Shown here: positions 59,001-64,000 of the stretch, piece by piece | Layout: the number at the start of each line of letters is the position of its first letter | Numbering within the stretch: position 1 is the stretch's first letter | Assembly: GCA_001692895.1 (NCBI GenBank) | Contig: KV748276.1 | Location: 2,137 to 66,136 of the forward strand | Origin: Cenococcum geophilum 1.58 | Lineage: Eukaryota > Ascomycota > Dothideomycetes > Gloniales > Gloniaceae | Reading direction: 5' to 3' | DNA: 64,000 nucleotides | Translations under genes and position numbers: made by a program | The notes under the pieces: generated by a model | Told to the model about the DNA's origin: nothing | Seen by the model: only the letters and a program-made list of their open reading frames with translations | Databases searched by the model: none

Positions 59001-61227
59001 GACTTATCTAATTATATACTAGGAGGAGTGTTATCGCAGTATAATAAGAACGGCGAGCTACGCCCAGTAGCCTTTCTCTCTTAGAAACTTACCCCTACTA
59101 AATTAAACTACGAGATATATAATAAGGAGCTGCTTATAATTGTTAAATACTTTAAATAATAGCGCCTAGAACTTAAAGGATTATTGTTTCTAATACGCGT
59201 ATTAACGGACTATAAAAACCTGCAGTACTTTATAACTATAAAGTAATTAATATAGTGCTAAATTTATTAGGCTGAATACCTTTTATGATTTAACTTTAAG
59301 ATTACGTACTGACCTAGCAAACTTAATTAAAAGCCTAACTTATTAATATAATAATTATAGGACTTACCTATAAACGCCTCTAACGAACGGATTATAAATT
59401 AATTATAAATTCTACTGCCCCCTAAACGCTTTAAGAAACTATACCCTATATTCCTAGACGCGGAGCTTAATAGGAATGAATTAGAAATTGATAAGTGGGA
59501 TATAGAAATTAATAAATTAATAGAGCACAAATATAAAAATGACCCCTAAATAGTAAATATAATGAAAGCAATTTAAACAGGGAAATAGCAATATAAGGAT
59601 ATTATACTCACTAAATGCAAAATCCGTAGTAATCGATTATACTATTAATAGAAGATAGTAGTCCCAAATTCCGAACCCTTATGATTTAAGATACTTGAAT
59701 TCGTACACGATTCCCTTATAGTAGGGTATCCTAGCCATATAAAGACCTATAAGATTATCTAATAAGTATACTACTAGCCTATAATGCACGACTATATACG
59801 AAAATATATATAAGTATACAGAATATGCGTATGTGGGAAGACCTCTTATATAAAGAAGTAAGGAGTACTTTAACCGTTGCCCGTTCTAATACAAAGATAG
59901 TAAGATATCTTAATTAACTTCGTAGTTAACCTACCTAATAGTAATAGGTTTACGAATGTTATAGTAGTTATTAACCGTCTTATAAAAATGCGATATATAA
60001 TTCCTATGGACTTAATTGATGCAATATTAGTAGCCGAATGTTTTATTAAGTACGTCTTTAAGCTATACGGACTTCCTAATTTAATAATATTTAACTATAG
60101 AAGCTAGTTTATTTTAGACTTCTAGTAAGCCCTATATAAACGATTAAGTATATAAATATAACTCTTAACTGTATTTTATCTAGAGATAGATAGTTAAACT
60201 GAAATTGCGAACGCGATTATAGAATAATACCTATAAATATACTGCTCCTACCTATAAGACGACTGGGAAAAATAGCTACTATTAGCTAAGTTTACTGCGA
60301 ATAATATAAGAAACGAATTAATAGGCGTAACGCTGTTCTACGCAACCTACGGGTAAGACCCTTAACTTAGATTTAAACTATAACCTAAAATTAATACGAT
60401 AGGACCCATGATTAAGAGGATTTAACTAATTAACGCGTATAACTTCGCTAATTAAATAAAGTAGTTAACGGAACTATTATAAAGTAAATTAACGTACGCT
60501 TAAACGGTATAGGAATGGTATATAAATAAAGAACGAGCTCCTATATGGGACTTTAAGGAAGGTAATATGGTTTACCTAAATATATAAAACCTGAAGACTT
60601 AACAACCTTTTAAGAAACTGGACTGGAAGTTTATAGGCCCGTACTAAGTTAAGAAGAAACTAAGCCCGTACGCTTATAAACTTAAACTACTAACTAAGAT
60701 GAAAATATATCTAACGTTTTACGTAAACTTGCTGTAACCCTTAAAGGGTAAACCTATAACTCGCGAAGTACCACCGCTATCTCCTATAATTATTAATAAC
60801 CGCAATGGTTCTTACTTTGTTAACTTAATTAATAATATATAATAGAAGACATAATCTAAATAATTTAAACTTCTTATTAAATGGGAAGGATATAAAATAC
60901 GAACTTAGGAAACCTATAACTAGATTAAGACTAATACGCCTTCCCTAGTAAAAGAATTCCATAAGGACTATTCTTTATGGCCTACTCTAGCTAGATAGAC
61001 ATNATATAAAAGTAAATAATTNCTACCTAATATAAATANANNAAACACNATAGCANGAAGCTTAAAATTAAAAAAGACTTAAAATACGTTATAACGTTTA
61101 TAATACGATTACGTAACACGTAAGATATTAAGGAACTTTAACCGCTAGTTAAAGTTGTCTAATTAGTTAGATCTGCCTTGCTAAGACCTACTATAAAGAT
61201 ATTAGTTCTACTTACCGCCTTAACCAA

Positions 61228-61271
61228 ACTAATAGCGATTTCTATCCTAGGGATGGAAAATCCTAATTAGT
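61228..61271. repeat. 45-bp palindrome, mutated copy in Gypsy family 1
   Basis: Arms ACTAAT-AGC-GATTTCTATCC and GGATGGAAAATC-CTA-ATTAGT, clearly the same palindrome with C-to-T and G-to-A changes. It lies about 123 bp upstream of the 3' LTR. Its flanks match the Copia copy in the opposite relative orientation. Confidence 0.8.
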
Positions 61272-61394
61272 CTATTTAACGATAGAATCGGTAAAACCCT
61301 ATACTACTACTTAATATAAAAATATAATACGTGATAAGTTATAAGTCTTAACTAAAATTAAATTATTTGGACCATTAGCTAAAAGGGGGGGTAT

Positions 61395-61697
61395 TATAAC
61401 AGGACTAGCCTAGTTACAGTAGGAATATCTTGGTGAAACACTTAATAGATAAATTCCGACGCTTTAACCAAAATCTGCTAGATTAATTAAATTACTAAAG
61501 TCCGTTAAAGACCGCGTGTATATATGCGCACGCATTGACCACTAAGCCCCTAACTATTTAATTATATAATTCTCTTGTTATTCCCTTCTCTTCTTTACGT
61601 AACGTCTTATTCTTAGCGAGAGCTATATACCCTTAGATTTAGATAGAATTTATATCGTTCCTTTAAATCTTCCCTAAAGTCTCTCCGCGCCCTTATA
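61395..61697 (+). repeat. Gypsy family 1 3' LTR
   Basis: Same length as the 5' LTR, with many transitions between the two; preceded by an A/G-rich tract ending GGGGGGG. Confidence 0.9.
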
Positions 61698-63480
61698 TTA
61701 ATTTAAACATTATAACTTTATTTGCAGGTACTAAGATTTGCCTTTTATTTCTCTAGTCCTCTAATCGTTTCTTTAGATCCTTTAACATTATAATTAAGGC
61801 TCCTTTAATATAAGTTATAGCCTTCTCTATAATTAGGTGGTCCTAGATAACTCGTTTATCTAACTATATATAGAAATCTTCCTACTTATCATTATGCCCT
61901 TGTCTATACTACTTTTTGTATAGCTGCTAGAGTATATATAGTTTGTCCGTAAGAAAGTATCTTCTTATTACTGCGTTATAATAGCCTTTTGTATATTGTT
62001 TTTTAAACCTAGTAGGGATCCCTAAATCCTCTTCATTTTCTAGTTTAGTAAGCTACTTAGCTCTTAATATACCTACTCTAAGCCTATTAGTAATTCTTTG
62101 TATAGGTACTCTGTCCTTAGTACGTCCTAGTATACTAGTCCTTTAATTTAGCTTCTACTATTACTATGCAATAATTCGTTCTCTAAATTCTATTATAGTT
62201 TTTTTTAGTTTGCGTCTTGTAAGTAGATTCTTAAAGTCTTCTTACTTCTTGATTTTAGTGCCGTGTTCTTTAATAGTCCTTATTTATGTTTAGAATTCTT
62301 AGTTCTATAGAATTCTTAATCCTAAGCTTGCTTCTATCTTAAGCTTTACCCCAGCCTTAGTTTAACTAGGCTTACTTAGTGTTCTTATCTCGTCTTAAGA
62401 GTCTTATACCTTTAGGAAACTTCATCCTAAGCGTATTCGTATATTACTAAACTAAGCTATTGCTCTGCTCTATTAGTTATTATCTATTATAGGTCCTTAA
62501 GCTTGCTTTTTCTTATCTTAAGAATCTTAGTTATTTTATATCTCGTCTTAAGAATCTTAAGCCTTTGGCCTTTTATCTTTATTAAGTACTAAAGTAGTTT
62601 ACTAACTTACTTCTCTTACGTCTTATAAAGCGATAGACATTATATCTAGTGGGGTCTTAATCCCTACTAATGTTCCCTATTCTATAGTGGAATTATCTTT
62701 TACCTCTTATATAATATCTCTAAGGTCTATATACTCCTAGTAAGCTGCCCTTATTACCTTATTATTACGAAATATTTCGCCTATATTAAATTTATTGTCC
62801 TTAATATCCGATTTATGAACTGGTTTATTAGTTCCTTTAAACTCTATTAATTTTAGCTTCTATAGCTAATAGCTTACGCCATACTTAGCGTCCTTATAAA
62901 TTTGGTATACGTTATTATAATAAAACGTAAAACTTTTAATTAAATATTCTTTTGTTCCTTGCAGTATATTATTATCCCTTTATATATATATATTATCTAC
63001 TAGTCTTATCCCTTTTACTATATAGTAACTCTATCTACTCTTATAGTCTTTAATATAATAACCCTATTTTCCGTAATTTATATAAGCTCCTTCTTTAACC
63101 CATTTTTCTTGCTATAGAGTCTGCCTAAACATCTTCTGCTATTAAGATCCCTAGTTTAGCCTTTGCTCCTTAAACCTTTAATTACTTAATCCTTATCCCC
63201 TAGGTTTCTATAATCGTTTATTCTATTTCTTATTTTCTTTAGTACTACTTAGGTTTATTAGCTCTACGCTATACTATAGTTTCTAACTTTAACTTTGTCG
63301 CTGTGTGTTCTACGCCTTATATAACTATAAAACTCTATCCTAACCCTTCTTAATCTGCTCTCTTTAGTAGATTCTATTATTGATCTTAATTACTTAGTTA
63401 ATTAAATTTCTAAGAGTATCCGTATCTGTTAGGACGCCAAGGTCCTTAAGGCATATAGTAATATAATAATAGTAGCGGAA

Positions 63481-64000
63481 TGTAATAGGTATCTGGTTCT
63501 TAATGAAGTAGAACTATAGAACTGAATTCTGCTATTCTCTAATACGGGGCGACTATATTTTATAGGCGCCTCGCTTACGCCTCGCCTGCGCTAAGCCGGT
63601 TACGGCCAGTACGTCTCTATAGCCTAATAATTGCCCCCCCCTTCTTAAGCGGCTGTCCTTAGCCGACGCTATTATACAATAGGAGTGCTATTATTATCCT
63701 TCGCTAAATAAAAAGTGTTTAATAAAATTTATATAAATTAAATAATAGGATAATAGAACAATAGGATAATAAGACGCTCGGACCCTATAGAGATCTATAA
63801 AGGTAGGAATTCCCACCTAGGTAGGACATTAGATTTCCCTTCTAATTTTATTTCAATTTATTTAGCCTACGACTCGCCTTCTTTACAAATTCTAATTAAT
63901 TATAAATCGCAAGCGCTAAGCCATCGGTTCGCCTACTCGCGAGCCTTCTGTAAGTATTCTTTATACTAGCTTATAGCTGTCGCTAACCCTACTAGGCGCT
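63481..64000. other. right edge of the window, unassigned
   Basis: A short GC-richer block (63545-63660, with GCCTCGCTTACGCCTCGCC) is followed by AT-rich DNA with repeated AATAGGATAATA units (63730-63770). It may be the 5' end of Gypsy family 2 or the DNA it entered; no LTR end could be read. Confidence 0.3.

Larger units (their letters stand above)
55744..61697 (+). mobile_element. Gypsy family 1, copy 2: full-length fossil
   Basis: Two 303-bp LTRs (55744-56046 and 61395-61697) flanked by TTAAT (55739-55743 and 61698-61702). In order: gag with a knuckle-like region near 57080, protease near 57390, reverse transcriptase and RNase H (about 57960-59400), integrase (about 59600-60650), a chromodomain-like segment (about 60780-60910) and a G-rich purine tract at the 3' LTR. 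It is heavily mutated with very many breaks, yet uninterrupted by other elements, so it serves as the ruler for copy 1. Confidence 0.92.
50567..63480 (-). mobile_element. Gypsy family 2, minus-strand fossil split by two insertions
   Basis: Minus-strand parts run from a gag-like region (about 61703-63450) through protease, reverse transcriptase (about 53400-54950), RNase H and integrase to a chromodomain-like segment near 51830-51950. The order and chromodomain fit a chromovirus-type Gypsy. A solo LTR (54307-54500) and a whole Gypsy family 1 copy (55744-61697) lie inside it. Its own LTRs could not be paired and both outer edges are approximate. It is old and broken many times over. Confidence 0.75.

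Overview
The window looks like a gene-poor, AT-rich accessory stretch from a filamentous ascomycete (Pezizomycotina); the genus cannot be told from the sequence. Two things point there. Most of the DNA carries the signature of repeat-induced point mutation (RIP): coding remnants keep one frame over kilobases while CAA, CAG, CGA and TGG codons have become stops. The recognisable families are also fungal: a FunK1-type protein kinase, a Tad1-like LINE, chromodomain-type Gypsy elements and fungal Copia elements. No gene looks like an intact host gene. No tRNA, rRNA or CRISPR array was seen.

Left part (1-30186). Old, heavily mutated DNA contains a piece of a LINE 5' end (about 1415-1535), a 17-bp minisatellite (2860-3430), a 502-bp TA-flanked MITE (5368-5869), two copies of an ORF1-only LINE derivative (7844-10072 and 27079-29183, each with target-site duplications), a decayed FunK1 kinase gene (10498-12954, one frame throughout), a second minisatellite (13126-13505), solo LTRs (8518-8701, 15227-15402), an HTH-like remnant on the minus strand (about 16470-16840) and a long unidentified decayed coding region (about 20462-24600).

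Middle part (30187-50566). One old Gypsy copy has been opened by at least six later insertions. In order they are a 270-bp solo LTR, a nearly complete 6.2-kb Tad1-like LINE (itself cut by a 5'-truncated LINE of another family), a 233-bp SINE, a 2.1-kb element that ends in a SINE-like tail, a 6.0-kb Copia element, and a 2.5-kb non-autonomous LTR element. A second copy of the same Gypsy family at 55744-61697 shows the empty site for each, so most boundaries and duplications can be read to the base. The later insertions are far less AT-rich than their host, which gives a relative order of ages.

Right part (50567-64000). A second chromodomain-type Gypsy family lies on the minus strand. It is split by a solo LTR (54307-54500) and by the full-length first-family Gypsy copy (55744-61697).

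How the parts relate. The SINE shares its 3' end with the Tad1-like LINE, so that LINE may have supplied its enzymes. The 2.5-kb element shares leader, polypurine hairpin and a 45-bp palindrome with the Copia element, its likely helper. The same palindrome sits 120-215 bp upstream of the 3' LTR in three different LTR elements, one of them a Gypsy. Four related LTR types keep a stem-loop whose two arms change together. These shared modules are the most unusual signals here.
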